Assembly (NCBI RefSeq): GCF_020740795.1
Contig: NC_067290.1
Coordinates: forward strand, 20,159,001 to 20,223,000
Direction: 5' to 3'
Source of the DNA: Apus apus
Lineage: Eukaryota > Chordata > Aves > Apodiformes > Apodidae
DNA: 64,000 nt
Below the pieces are notes generated by a model. The model searched no databases and had not been told where the DNA came from. It was given only the letters and a program-made list of their open reading frames with translations. Shown in pieces: positions 53,401 through 64,000 of the stretch. The position numbers were made by a program, and so were the translations under genes. Position 1 is the first letter of the stretch. The number at the start of each line of letters is the position of its first letter.

Positions 53401-56400
53401 TAGAGAGTTTAATAAATAAAAATAAATAATGATTGTGCAACAAACCACTGCATATTCCCCACAGAAGCCAGAAAGAAACCACATTAGCTGGAGTCCTGGT
53501 CACAAGTAACTTTATGCCTCTTTTTCCAAGCAGTATTAGTGTGCCTTCTCCACAAGAACTTTCTCACTCACTAAGATTCGAGGCAGAGCTCTTCTCCCAG
53601 AGGCAGCTCCTGAGCACATAACACTACAGGACTCCCTTCCTTCCACAGGATGAAACCCACTCTGCCAGGAAAGCCTGAGATGAACCTCCAGCTGGAATCA
53701 CAGTGCAGCAGCCCCAGACCCCAGCCAGCAGCAGCTCTCGCAGTGCTGGGCTGGTACGTACCCAGGTGGCTTTCTGGGTGTCTCTGGTCACTGCCCTCAT
53801 AAAGTCCCACTCAAGATCGGAGAAGGGAACCCACAGAGGCCAGAGGCAAAGTTTAGCCCCCTGTTCTGACCCAGTTTTTCAGTCAGATTCAGAACATGAG
53901 AAACTCTTTATGGTGAGGGTGGTGAGACACTAGAACAGGTTGCCCAGGGAAGCTGTGGCTGCTCCATCCCTGGAAGTGTTCAAGGTTGGATGGGGCTTGG
54001 AGCAACCTGGTCTGGTGGGAGGTGTCCCTGCCCATGCAGGGGGGTTGGAAACAGATAATCTTTAAGGTCTCTTCTGACCCAAGCCATTCTATGATTCTAT
54101 GAAAACAGCTGGAGCCATGTCATGGTCCCACCACTTCTAAAGCCTTTTTCCAAATGCCAGGAAAATCCCCCAGCAGATGCAGGCTCCCCATTCACCTTCA
54201 CCAGTTCACAGCTCTGCTCCTTCTTTCCATCACTGGCAACAGCACAAGGTGACCTATTTCTATGCAGTGCATCATCCCCATAGCAACGGGCTTGTGTTTA
54301 AGTTGAAACAGCTGTAACTGAGTCAGGGAGACATCGCAATGTAAATAGTGTGGAAGTGAAAACCACTTCAAGGCTCAAGGAAAGAATGGATCTCTCCGAG
54401 CCCCTTATCAAGGTTGTCATAGTAGCTGCACAAGGGAAACAATCTACATATGCAGCTATAATTCATATTTGTACTTGATGATACTCTGCAGAGAAGAACA
54501 AACCTTCTATAATAATGTGCATAAACTGAGCCGAAACATGATTGTCAAATTCTGCAGCAAATCAGTAATTAAGCACACTGAAACAGCTTAAAAGTAGACA
54601 GCTGAGTATTTTTTCCAGAAGATAACCAATACTTCATGTTGCCAGCTTCTGCAATGCTACTGCAAGCCTCATGCTATTTATTATATCAATTTAAAGACCC
54701 AGCACCCCAAAAGCTCTATTTACAGAAGAATCTGTTTTAATTCTTATTTTCTAGGGTTTCTAGCCTCCCTCATTAGCTCAGAAATGAAAGCAACAAAGGT
54801 TTTAGGTCATTATTTACTATTGATATTGTTTGCCTTAAGTCCCAATATTTTTAAGTAGTTTGAAATTGCAGTACTATAAAAAGAAAAGGCATCAGCTTTA
54901 TAGAATTAGAATAAATACATTTTAAGTCATTAGGAAAAGGATTTCAGACTTAATTGGAAACTAGCACTTCTACGAAAGGACCTTTTCCTTTGCATAAGGA
55001 AAGGTCACTGAATCCCAAACAGTGTAACACTTCACAGCTATGCCAATCCTCCCAGAAAAACAACCAAAAATATTTTATGCTAAAATCCAGTAAGATTCAT
55101 GAAGTGCAAGTTTTGGAATCCAAAAATCTTCTTTTGAGGACCTGATATTCCCGGTGAGTTCCATCTCTGGAAGTCTATTCTTCAGCCAACATGTAAATCT
55201 GCAGACAAGGCAGTAATTTTTTCCAACAACCACATAAATATGAGCTTTGAGAAAATGAGGTGTGCACAGATATATGTACAGCCTCAGGCATAAGCAATGC
55301 CCCACTTTAAAGCTGCAGTTTATACTGTCAAATATGGACTAATATTACTGGTGGTTCCCCGTGAGATGCTTCCTGCACATCGTTCCTTCACCCAGAAGTG
55401 GGAGTGCAGCATAAGACAGAGATTTAACAGTTTGATAGCTCCACCTTCCCAGCTTCTCATCCAGGATGGCTGAAGCATTGGGATCTGCAGGAAACAGGCT
55501 CACCCTTCTCTTCCTTTGATCTCAGCTTCCTCTCTGAAAGGCCTTTGAAAAAGTCAAAGCCAAGTGTGGTGTAGGTGAAGTTTACCCTTAAAGTAGTAAT
55601 AAGGTGTATGTGTCAACTTCTGCTTATGCATCCTAAGGATTTGGACATTTTAACAGCATCAGACAAACTGTACAACAACCTCCTGCTTTCTCCCCAAGCC
55701 ACAGATAAGCAAGTTATTATTGCATGTTGTTAGAAGGTACATTCTCCATAGTAACTGCAAACACGAGCACTGCTGTCCTACCTGCAAACACTATTCTTTT
55801 CATTATTAATTCCAAATACTCACTTGCAATGCACATTTGCATTGTTTTTAGAATGGGACTATGCCCCTTGAGTTAATGGCTAGCAGCACTGCTATCACTA
55901 AGTCAACTGCACAGTTCGAGACCACTGCAGAAGTTTCCATGCAAACAGGGATAAAAACAGCATCCAATAGTTCTAGATTGAGCAGAACTCCTTAATGGTA
56001 TTTGCTCAAGTCTGCCAGTGGACTAATTTCATTGCATTCTCAGACCAAACACTTAATCCCTCCTAAAGACAAATGAAGTACACAGATTTGTATGCTTCCA
56101 GTGTCTCCAGTGCAGAGTTCATCTGGCCTTGAAGCAAAAAATTAATTTTGCTGTCTTGCACAAGCCAAGAATAAAAATGTTCTCACTACTCTCCAGTGAG
56201 CAAATCTGACTTAGGCTTTACTACAGTCTTGGTACTTCATGTTTACCTTCTTCATGGTAGCTGCACAGCAAGTGAAACTCTTGCAATTATTTGCAAGAGC
56301 TCTCAAATCCTCTCATTGGCAAGCATGCCTCAGTACCTTCTCATTTCACAGACACAATCCCCCTGCTTTTTGCTCTCAGACACATCACAATGCCATATAA

Positions 56401-59400
56401 ATGACATTTTACAATGCCATGGAATAATAGCACTGGGCATGCATTTCCTCCTCTCTATTTCCTCCTCCACTCAGTCAGGGGGATAAAAAGAGCAGGTAGT
56501 TTCATCACAAAATAAGAACCTCAAGATGTAGAGATTTTGCTCTTTTTCCATTTCCCCAAATTCCATGAAAAGAGGAGAAAGAAAAATTATCTCCAAGTAC
56601 TAAGTTATTGGCAATTCTAGGGTGTTTTTTATCAATGACATCTAAGGCCAAGTATCCAACAAGGACATAACAGCTCTAATAGATGCAGTAATTTGTGGCT
56701 GGTCTTAAACTGCAAGTCTGAGAACTGAGTTTAATATGTGAAGCTATCAATACTTGTTAAACCCACACTAAATACTTTGGTTTCAAAGGCCCTTCTGCCC
56801 TCGCCACAGAAAAATCTGTTTTTATTTGAAAAAGTCCTTGCCAATTCTATCAGTAACACCCTCATCTGTTCCAGTGCTAACTTTTCCCTCTCTGCCATGT
56901 TAACGCCACAAACACAAGAGTCCAAAATTAAAACTCAAGTTCCCAAAAATCTAGAACAATCCAATTATTGGCTGCTACACCCCTTTTTTCTGCTTCCCTT
57001 CCAGAGGAGGGCTAGGTCCAACCTACATTCCTGTAGCAGTGGCTATCTAGGAGACCACCTCACTCCAGGAAATGCACACCCAAAGCTCCAACAATTATTC
57101 TACGTGCTAAGCTGGTTTGCTCCTGCATTAGCTTTCACCAGCCCCACCTCTGTTAATTCAGCTCTCTGCTTCCTCTCAGGGCCTAGGATGAATTTGTTCA
57201 GTTTAAGAACTCTTGGAGCCAAAGTGGCCAAGTAGAGGAGAACCCCTTGACATCGCCCCCTCCCCCCCAATATTTATAGCAGCTGTTACACACCATTTGG
57301 TTCAATATCTTCACTTCTACCTTTCCCTGATTCCTTCACTGCACATGAAATACTACTTCCAAAAGACACATTTCTGTTGCTCTTCCCCTTTATTCACATC
57401 TGCATTTAGCACCCCAGTGCTTCAGCTGGAGAAAAGCCTTACCAAAACATGTCTGAGCCACCAAGGCAAAGTAATAACAGTCCTTTCTCCCATCAAATCA
57501 GTGGAGGGATTTTCAGCATCAGTAACACAACAATGATTATATCCTATTTCTGCTTTTCCCAGTGGTAGTTATGATTCAAGAAGGTACCTACCACAAGCTA
57601 AAATTTCAGTTGACTTAGGTATACAGTGAGAAACAAGCCTTAATCTCCTCTATTGCTGATCATTACAATCTGCTGGTGCAAACCAATTCCATGCAATTTA
57701 CACTTTTTCTGATGACATTTGAACAGTCACCCTGCAGAACCCAAGTCTTAAAATTTGCTCACTTTAAAAAAAAAATATAAAAATTGACTAGTATTGGATT
57801 CAACATTATTTCCCCAGCAGAAACAGTAGAATTTAAGCGTTCTGGACAACATAACAAGATGCTTTCACTTTTTATTATTTCATCTAAGCTTCCAAGATCC
57901 CTAGGAAGAATCTGCTTTTGCAGAACTCTTCAGATGCCTGCCCCAGATTTGTGGTGTTTCTTTATCCTAGCAATATGAAGTTTCTTGCAAGTTGTCTACA
58001 GAAATTTGTTTCTTGAAAGCACAATTTCTAGAAAACTGCTAATGCTCTTCACTAGTTTCAATCAGCTAGGAAAAGCATGGCCTGCACAGAACTTGTTTGT
58101 CTGAGAAGCAGTCAGACTGCACTGCAGTCTAACACCACATATCCCCATGGCTGATGTTTCAGCTCCCTACAACTAAGAGGTGCTTGCCTGTCTAACCTAC
58201 AGATTGCACTGTCACAAAAACCAAAACACCTCAAAACAATCAGGGTCTGCACTGTACTCTCAACAGTCATAACCTCTCACAGCAAATGCACACCAGTACA
58301 ACAAAAAGGCACAGCTTTGAGAAGCAGAAGCAGACACAGGCAAAATCCTAAGCTGTATCTTCAGACATTGGAATGCTCTTTGCAACTCTACCACTGAGCT
58401 GCCTTTTGACAGCTTCTCCTTTCAGGTAGAAGTTGGATTTCATGGTATGTAGCTGGTGAGGGGCCAGGCAGACAGGAGGAAGAAAAGCAGCTTCTGGTTT
58501 CTTTTCCATCTTCTCACAACATACCATGTTTCAGAACATTAGTTGTCCACAGCACCAGCATGAAGTCAAGTGCCAAACAGAAGGCAGACAGTCACTATTC
58601 TCCTTATCACTCTACCTAAAATATTAGTACAATCTTTCTCTGTGCCTATTCTGACAATGCTCTGCCTGCTAGTAATTAGCAAAGTGACCTAATAGTAAAT
58701 ACTGAAAAACATGGCAAAAGCACAGTCTCCTGAAGTTTACTTTTATTAAATACAGAAAACCTTGGAAGGAAGCAGCCAAAAAGCCCAGTTTGGGCTCCAA
58801 TCCAGCTCTCTGGCACAATACTTGTTCTGTTAGCATTATGCCAACACTAAAATTTGGCTGACACACCCAAGAAAGTGGCTCCCAACACTGTGTGTTTATA
58901 CAAATAGCCAAGACTGAGCGTACACCAGCATTCTTCTGGCTTGTTTGTCTTAAACCTTAGAGCCTGAATTAGGCATTTCTGCACCACAGAACTAGGGCAG
59001 GAAGAAAAACTGCTGTGGTACTGATGGCTGAATTTTCTGTTGTAAAGATGAGATGAGCCCACATGCATTTATTCTCCCTCCAACAGCAGCTATGCTGGCA
59101 TTTTGCAAGTCCAATTTAGCTTTCTTACATCTCCCAGTACAAAAATGCTACTGCTGAATGAAAAGAGAATGAACTATCCTTGTAATCTTCCTTTCCTTGC
59201 AGTAGGAAACAAAACCCCACATTTTCCCAGGCAGTCACAGCACATATTGACAAAGGGCTTCTTGAAACCTCTGATCTGTCAGTCTGCCCCTCAAAGGCAA
59301 AAATCAAACCTTACTGACTTTCCTCACTCAACCAAGAGCATCATCTATATAGAGAAATGATAATTCTAAGTTACTGCACCATGCACGTGGAAGGAAATGT

Positions 59401-62400
59401 CTGTTTGACAAACTATTTTGGAGACAATTAAATGACTAAATGCTAAAGCCCCAGGTATTCTCAGTTGTTTGTCATAATAAATAACAATCCCCTAAACTCC
59501 TCAATTTTATATGTTGGATCAAGTGTTGTGCACAAGTAAAACCTTGCTACTAACAAAAATAAAGAATTCAACCTCAGACTGTCCACCTGTCTTTGCTCCT
59601 CTGGAATGGCAAAAAGACCTCTGGGAGCCAGCAGCTCTCCTGTCCTTTGCCTGCACAGCCCATTACTCAGAGCCACTACTGGCACCTGGATTTCTGAGGC
59701 ACCACCCTGCTGCATGTGATACAAATAAACAGCCTTATACCTGCACCACTTCATAAAGTCCTAAATACCTCTCATTGAGGAGGAAAAAATGTCAAGGAGT
59801 GGATAGTAACTTTTGCTCATCAACAGACTTTTTTTAATTGGTTGTTTAAAAAAAAACAACACCACAACAAAAACAGAGAAGAGACTGTAAATCCTCCATG
59901 TTTGAAGGAGTCTTATTCTAGGCCAACGCCACTCCAGAAACCCCATTTTTGTGCAGGACTTGGGGAATGTCACACAACTTAGATATGTCTGCCATAACTG
60001 CTAACACATCGACCCCAGTCATTGCCAAGAAAGCTCTCCCCTGCTGTTACTCACTGCCTGATGGATGTGAGCCTTCACTTCTTCACTCAGCATTCCCTCA
60101 AACACGAAGGAATCGCCAAATTTCTCAGCCTATAGAGAGAACAAAAGATTCAACTGTAATTCTTAAAATGCCACTCACATTTACAGCTTCATTTTATTAA
60201 GGATAACTCAAAATTACTCTCAGAATTGCCTTATCTTTCAAGGAAGCTATTTGGAACAAACAAGAAGGCATTTTAACTCTGGATGTCATTGTTCTTCAAC
60301 AGCCACTGGGCAGATGGCAGCTCACAGAGCTTCTGCAAATGTTATTACTTCTGCTAATTAAAAATGTAGTTCCAGTTGTCCCAACTACTTCAAAATGGTA
60401 CAGTCAATAATCTGACATTCAAGGCTATATTTAATGTATCTTCTTTTTCCTTTGGGAATCACAATGGAAGACTTAAGCCTTCTCACTCACTGCAGCACCA
60501 TGTTTTAAAGTACTGCTACAGCAGCAACAGAAGAGTCAAAAGTAACCCAGTCATTATACATACCATTATACAAAGCCAAAAGAAACAAGAAATATAAATC
60601 CTTCCAATGAACAACAGTACATGATACCAACATAGGGGGTTTTCCCCCTTGTTAAACTAAAGTGAACTGTTATATAGCAAAGTCAAAACTTGTTATCAGA
60701 AGTCAGGAAATTTGCCCTTCTTAATGTCTTGGTTTTATTCAGGGCATTCAAAGACTGAGAATGATCACCATGAGCTGCTTCTGGATGCTCAGAACTCTTC
60801 AAGAAGCTCAGTCTGAAAGAAGGATCCCATTCACCCAAGAAGTTTTACAAGCTACTCAACTTTTTCCATCCCGTTTCAGAAAGGAAAGCGAATAAGAAAA
60901 TACTTTTTTCTTCTGTCACTTGACCAATCTGAAAGACCCAGAGAGAAGCAAACAGTTCATCACTGACAGGACCCCAGATTGCAGTCTCACAGCCTCCATA
61001 AAGGACATTTTATTTTATTTTTTTTTAAAGTTTGTTAAAAAAGAAAATACTTTTGTTGCAGCAAGATAGCTGTGCATCTGGAGGTTTTTTTCCTTCAGCT
61101 TTTTATTTCCTTTCAGGCCTCATTTGCCACTGGAGTCCAGTCTAGTCCATAATAAAAGAAAACCAAGAAGTAGGTTGGCTCTGCTTACCCACAGTAAGTA
61201 ATGTGGGCAGGACTCAGATACACAAAACACAGCTCAGCTGCATCTCCAAAAAACCCTGCAAAATCTGTTTACTCTGAGTTATTTTTCCAAATCCAACATA
61301 AAAGGGGGCCCCATGCAGGGAGGGGAAAAAGGAGAAAGGGTGAGTGGAGCACCCAACTACAGCTGAGCCCTGCAGCACTGCCTGAAACAGACACCCTGCT
61401 GCAGGGCTACATTCAAACTACACAAGTGCTCATTCCAGCAGCTGTTTGCAACAAGTCCTGTTCAAACTCAATTGTCAAGCAACCTTTTTTTCAGAATTAT
61501 TGAGCTAAGAACTTAAACACAGAAATAGTGCCACAGATAAAAGCTTGTTCATCCAACCAGAAGGATCCTGTCTTCCAGAAGAGAACCAGTTTATCAAGTG
61601 AATTCAGCAAAGTGCCTCCTTTGAGATTTGATCATTACCCAGGCTTTTATTTGCCTAAAAGGCCTGTCAAGGTTTCATAGAAGTTGTGTAGGAACAGTCA
61701 ACTGTCAGGAAAGATCAGAGCCTCAGGCACAGGCAGCTTCTTTCTTGGAATAACCTCAACATATTCTTTCTTATTCCATTGTTCCCAGTAACATGCACAA
61801 AACTATTATTATAGTTGCTATTATATCTTCTCTAGACAGCAGGGCTTGCTCATTAGCAAGTGGCTGTGCTGAATGAGCCTGCAGAGTCCTCAGCTACCAC
61901 AGCTTTTCAATTCCTTTCTCATTCTTCCTCTGAACATAGTTGTCCTGGTACAAAGATGTCCTAGGACCCAAAGGGGAAAAAAATAAACAACAAAACCAAA
62001 ACAAAACTCCCCAAACCCCCACATCTTCAGCCATCTGTTGTTAGCTTCATCCAGGCTGCCTCAGTCACACTGCAGGGAAGGCATCAATCCAGGTACCAGG
62101 GCACTTAACTCAATGTCCATCAAAATGTCCTTCCAGACCCACGGGCAGCAAGGGAGGACAATCTTCTCTCTACACTATTTACATCAGAAACATTCTAGTA
62201 TGCAAATCCCAAGCAAGTACTGTGACATCCTTAAAAAAAGAAAACCCTGATTCTTAGTGGGAATTTTGCCAACAGAAAGAAAGATGACTGGAGCTGCACA
62301 CCCTTCCACCTTACCTCAGTGATGTACCCAGTAGAATTCACAAATCTCTCAAACTCCTCATTGCTGACCTCATACTGATCCATGTAGAAACTGTCAATGT

Positions 62401-62488
62401 GGACTCTCCTAGCAGGCCACTCTCCATCTGGCTGGATTTCAGGCTCATCAGTGCCCATTGTGAACACTCCTCCTGGAATAGCAACCAT
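35328..62488 (-). CDS. SUMF1: SUMF1, formylglycine-generating enzyme, partial (exons 2-9; exon 1 outside window)
   Basis: ER-lumen enzyme that oxidises the active-site Cys of newly made sulfatases to formylglycine; loss in humans causes multiple sulfatase deficiency. Join on the - strand: 62488-62315, 60129-60055, 49307-49225, 47033-46911, 46252-46138, 45229-45116, 36981-36922, 35426-35328. That is 843 nt, 280 codons plus TGA, with every junction in frame and GT-AG. In human numbering it covers residues 91 to the C-terminus with no internal indel. Conserved: glycosylation site N141-S-T; disulfide Cys 218/365 and 235/346; calcium-site residues N259, D273, N293, E300; the copper-binding catalytic pair C336 (exon 8) and C341 (exon 9); R345 and R349, which are human disease positions. 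The C-terminus is Asp-Thr-Ala, four residues shorter than human. The signal peptide exon lies beyond 64,000. Recognition is from recalled similarity; splice sites were read directly. Confidence 0.96.
35427..36921 (-). other. SUMF1: SUMF1 intron 8
   Basis: 1,495 bp, GT-AG. Contains a short direct duplication near 36308-36342 (tagtgtagaaaatg-type). No gene or transposon recognised. Confidence 0.8.
36922..36981 (-). CDS. SUMF1: SUMF1 exon 8 (catalytic Cys336)
   Basis: 20 codons, [20 protein letters not shown], between ctccacag and GTAATG; human residues 319-338. The Cys of MCHK is C336, one of the two copper-ligand catalytic cysteines. Confidence 0.96.
36982..45115 (-). other. SUMF1: SUMF1 intron 7
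   Basis: About 8.1 kb. Contains the 26-bp x3 minisatellite at 38523-38600. Open frames of 115-141 codons around 40.2-40.5 and 42.9-43.4 kb look like chance. No gene seen. Confidence 0.8.
38523..38600. repeat. Perfect 26-bp x3 minisatellite in SUMF1 intron 7
   Basis: The unit AACTGTGCAAAGGATACAAA plus CTAAAC occurs three times head to tail at 38523, 38549 and 38575 with no mismatch. The identity suggests recent expansion, so copy number may be polymorphic. Confidence 0.95.
45116..45229 (-). CDS. SUMF1: SUMF1 exon 7
   Basis: 38 codons, [20 protein letters not shown] then [18 protein letters not shown], phase 0 at both ends. Acceptor tgtacag, donor GTAAGT; human residues 281-318. Includes N293 and E300 of the second calcium site and the Trp-rich WEWTSDWW block. 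Confidence 0.96.
45230..46137 (-). other. SUMF1: SUMF1 intron 6
   Basis: 908 bp, GT-AG. Nothing further recognised. Confidence 0.8.
46138..46252 (-). CDS. SUMF1: SUMF1 exon 6
   Basis: 115 nt coding [20 protein letters not shown] through EDGYKGTAP, human residues 243-280. Acceptor tttaatag, donor GTAAGT, phase 0 at the 3' end. Contains N259, I260 and D273 of a calcium site. Confidence 0.96.
46253..46910 (-). other. SUMF1: SUMF1 intron 5
   Basis: 658 bp, GT-AG. It contains most of a 162-codon open frame on the + strand with no recognisable protein features, treated as chance. Confidence 0.8.
46911..47033 (-). CDS. SUMF1: SUMF1 exon 5
   Basis: 123 nt coding [20 protein letters not shown] through [18 protein letters not shown], with a split Arg codon at each end (phase 2). 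Acceptor ttcccag, donor GTGCCT. Carries C218 and C235, both disulfide-forming in the human enzyme. Confidence 0.96.
47034..49224 (-). other. SUMF1: SUMF1 intron 4
   Basis: 2,191 bp, GT-AG. Nothing further recognised. Confidence 0.8.
49225..49307 (-). CDS. SUMF1: SUMF1 exon 4
   Basis: 83 nt, 27 codons plus two bases: [20 protein letters not shown] followed by PGSSISN. Acceptor ttttcag, donor GTAAGT, phase 2; human residues 174-200. The stretch after HPEG differs most from human (PGSSISNR against PDSTILHR). Confidence 0.95.
53166..53188. repeat. Perfect 10-bp hairpin with 3-base loop
   Basis: GCTGTATCTC at 53166-53175, loop CGA, GAGATACAGC at 53179-53188, in SUMF1 intron 3. Flanked at about 53098-53140 by an imperfect inverted pair of TTTGCTTTGCA/TGCAAAAGCAAA. 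Could be part of an unrecognised transposon end. Confidence 0.85.
53893..54101 (+). mobile_element. CR1 LINE 3' fragment
   Basis: About 210 bp matching the CR1 3' end as I recall it: gaaactctttatggtgaggg, the caggttgcccaggga block, ggaagtgttcaaggttggat, and two ATTCTATG 8-mers at 54086-54101, which are the characteristic avian CR1 terminus. It is 5'-truncated with no coding capacity and is in + orientation, antisense to SUMF1. Confidence 0.92.
60055..60129 (-). CDS. SUMF1: SUMF1 exon 3
   Basis: 25 codons, [16 protein letters not shown] to HIHQA, between ctatag and GTGAGT, phase 0; human residues 149-173. Too short to show as a long ORF; found by following the protein family. Confidence 0.95.
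60130..62314 (-). other. SUMF1: SUMF1 intron 2
   Basis: 2,185 bp, GT-AG. Contains a T-rich run near 61010-61025. Nothing else recognised. Confidence 0.8.
62315..62488 (-). CDS. SUMF1: SUMF1 exon 2
   Basis: 58 codons starting [16 protein letters not shown] after tttgcag and ending STGYITE|GTAAGG, phase 0; human residues 91-148. This is the start of the FGE-sulfatase domain. N141 of the glycosylation sequon is kept (FVNSTGY). The leading Met is an internal residue of the full protein, not the start codon. Confidence 0.96.
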
Positions 62489-64000
62489 CTGCAAAGAAAA
62501 CACCACCCAAAAAATTATGAAAGTGAGTGACTGAGAAGGCTCTTGTACTCATACTCCTCCTCCACCTCATCTTTGGAGGTGCTTTTCCTCTGAGCAGCAT
62601 TTCACTGGCAAAAACAGCACAACAAAATGGGAACAGTGGCATTTGATCACTACCTGTTTGGAAGAAATAGCAAGCAGAGCAGTAACAGAGAACAACAGAC
62701 ACATTTGTAGCTCTTTCTACATGAAGTCTGGGTACTTCAGAACTTCCACTGATGGCCATGCTTGTACTCTAATGAGGAGAAACGTGTTTTCCCTTACTGT
62801 ACCTAAAAGCCAAGAAACAGCTAAGCAACAATGCAGAGTCCTTTCTACTCATTTTTAGATGAGGGATTTGAGCACTTCACTCTATTCCTAGGAAGGCTGG
62901 ATGCATCAGTGAAGAATCTGGAGGTTATGAAATTGTGAAGTGCTCTTTTGTGGACAAATCCACGCCTGCTTGCATACTAACTGCACATGGGGTTTCATTT
63001 AATAAGAGGCATGTGCAGCATTTTATTGCCAACCATGCTGCTAGCTGGCAGGTAGACACAGCACCAGCAGCTGTGTGCCAGAAATGAGACAAGCTTTCCA
63101 GACAGTTATATTCCACTCCTCTGGAAGACTGGCCTTGGGGCAAGGACCTCAACCTTCAGAAATAAAAGATGAGTGACAGAATAGCATTTTAACTATTTCA
63201 ATAAGATGTTTTTCTTCAGCCAGTTTCCGGAGAAACAGAACACATTTTCCCTCAGCTTTAGGGGCTCTTTATGGGAAGACAAAGGCCCCAGAGGTCTTGT
63301 CATGCCTCATCAGATGTTTCCTGAGAGCCCTCTAAAGACCACAAACCGAGCAATGCTCTCCTGACACAAGAGCATCAATAATCCCTGCTTGGGAAGCTTG
63401 TGCTGGAATGAAGAATGGCAGCTCAGGCTGCATAATATCTTCCCAAGGGCAGGGGGTGTTCCAAGGGATGACTACTCAAGAGTTAGCTTGCCAAGAAGTT
63501 ACCGAGCTCATCAGCAACTGATTAAAGAACTGAGGAAGAAAACTCCCTCTCCTTTCTTTTCAGTATTCTGGAGCTACCTTCACCCTCAGGCTCACAGTGA
63601 ATTCAGCCACCTCACTCCTCCTCTGGAAATGGTCAGAGGCTTCTGAGTGGGTGAGCCCAAAACAAGCCAACCAACACCAAAATATGCATCCGTAGTAGAA
63701 AGTCATCTGGCATGTCATACTGCACCTGACCCTGCCCTGGCAGTGGTCAGGGATCACACAGTACTCATACAAGGAATTCAAGCAGACAGACCAGAGACAG
63801 AACCTAAAACAAGCAAAGCCAGTTTAAAGAGATAGCAGCTTTTTTGTTGTTGTTGTTTGTTTTGTTTGTTTGTTTTTTCCTTCTTCCCCCCTCCCCCCAA
63901 GATCTTAATGTCTGGTATGCAGGAAATTCAAGTCTAATAACAGAAATATTCACCAAGTTTCTAGAGTAGCACAATTCTAACACTACTCCAGAAGGGTAGT
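62489..64000 (-). other. SUMF1: SUMF1 intron 1, partial
   Basis: The last 1.5 kb of intron 1. No GC-rich signal-peptide exon is present here, so exon 1 and the promoter lie beyond the right edge. Confidence 0.75.
63840..63881. repeat. (TTG)n/(TTTG)n simple repeat
   Basis: T-rich run with GTT and GTTT units, about 42 bp, inside SUMF1 intron 1. Confidence 0.9.

Larger units (their letters stand above)
49308..60054 (-). other. SUMF1: SUMF1 intron 3
   Basis: About 10.7 kb, the longest intron fully in the window. It contains one CR1 fragment (53893-54101, antisense to SUMF1) and a perfect hairpin at 53166-53188. No internal gene found on either strand. Confidence 0.8.

Noticed and set aside
1-64000. 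tRNA, rRNA, CRISPR, bacterial or viral coding features
   Set aside because: None seen by eye. Short-tandem repeats present are minisatellites or simple repeats without CRISPR spacing, and no retroviral gag/pol motif was found among the open frames.

Overview
The window is vertebrate nuclear DNA, most likely from a bird. Three 5'-truncated CR1 LINE fragments are present, and one still ends in the avian-type 8-bp ATTCTATG repeat. The gene content is split into exons with GT-AG introns, the background is AT-rich and CpG-poor, and there is one strong CpG-island promoter. The species cannot be told from the sequence. There are no operons, CRISPR arrays, phage or bacterial features.

Layout. Positions 1-29,240 appear intergenic: two CR1 fragments, simple repeats, a diverged dispersed repeat pair, a small orphan CpG-dense patch (about 12.75-13.07 kb) and one possible stray exon (22,196-22,288), but no gene I can support. 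Positions 29,520-30,270 are a CpG island with CCAAT boxes, a GC box and a GC-rich minisatellite; it drives SETMAR on the + strand. SETMAR has two coding exons (29,907-30,020 and 31,311-32,108) and encodes a 303-residue pre-SET/SET/post-SET methyltransferase with no mariner transposase part. About 2.2-2.6 kb of convergent intergenic sequence follows. From about 34.7 kb to the right edge lies SUMF1 on the - strand. Eight coding exons (numbered 2-9 by comparison with the human gene) were located to the base, from 62,488 down to the stop at 35,328. They join without a frame break into 280 codons covering the formylglycine-generating-enzyme domain. Exon 1 (signal peptide and N-terminal Cys-rich part) is beyond 64,000.

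The two genes are convergent neighbours, as their orthologues are in human 3p26, but they act in different places: SETMAR is a nuclear lysine methyltransferase, SUMF1 an ER-lumen enzyme that activates sulfatases. I see no new multi-gene system here. The points most worth a second look are the ambiguous SETMAR start codon and promoter architecture, the alternating-period promoter minisatellite, the possible orphan exon at 22.2 kb, the orphan CpG patch at 12.8-13.1 kb, the dispersed repeat pair whose differences are all transitions plus two gaps, and the altered C-terminus of SUMF1.
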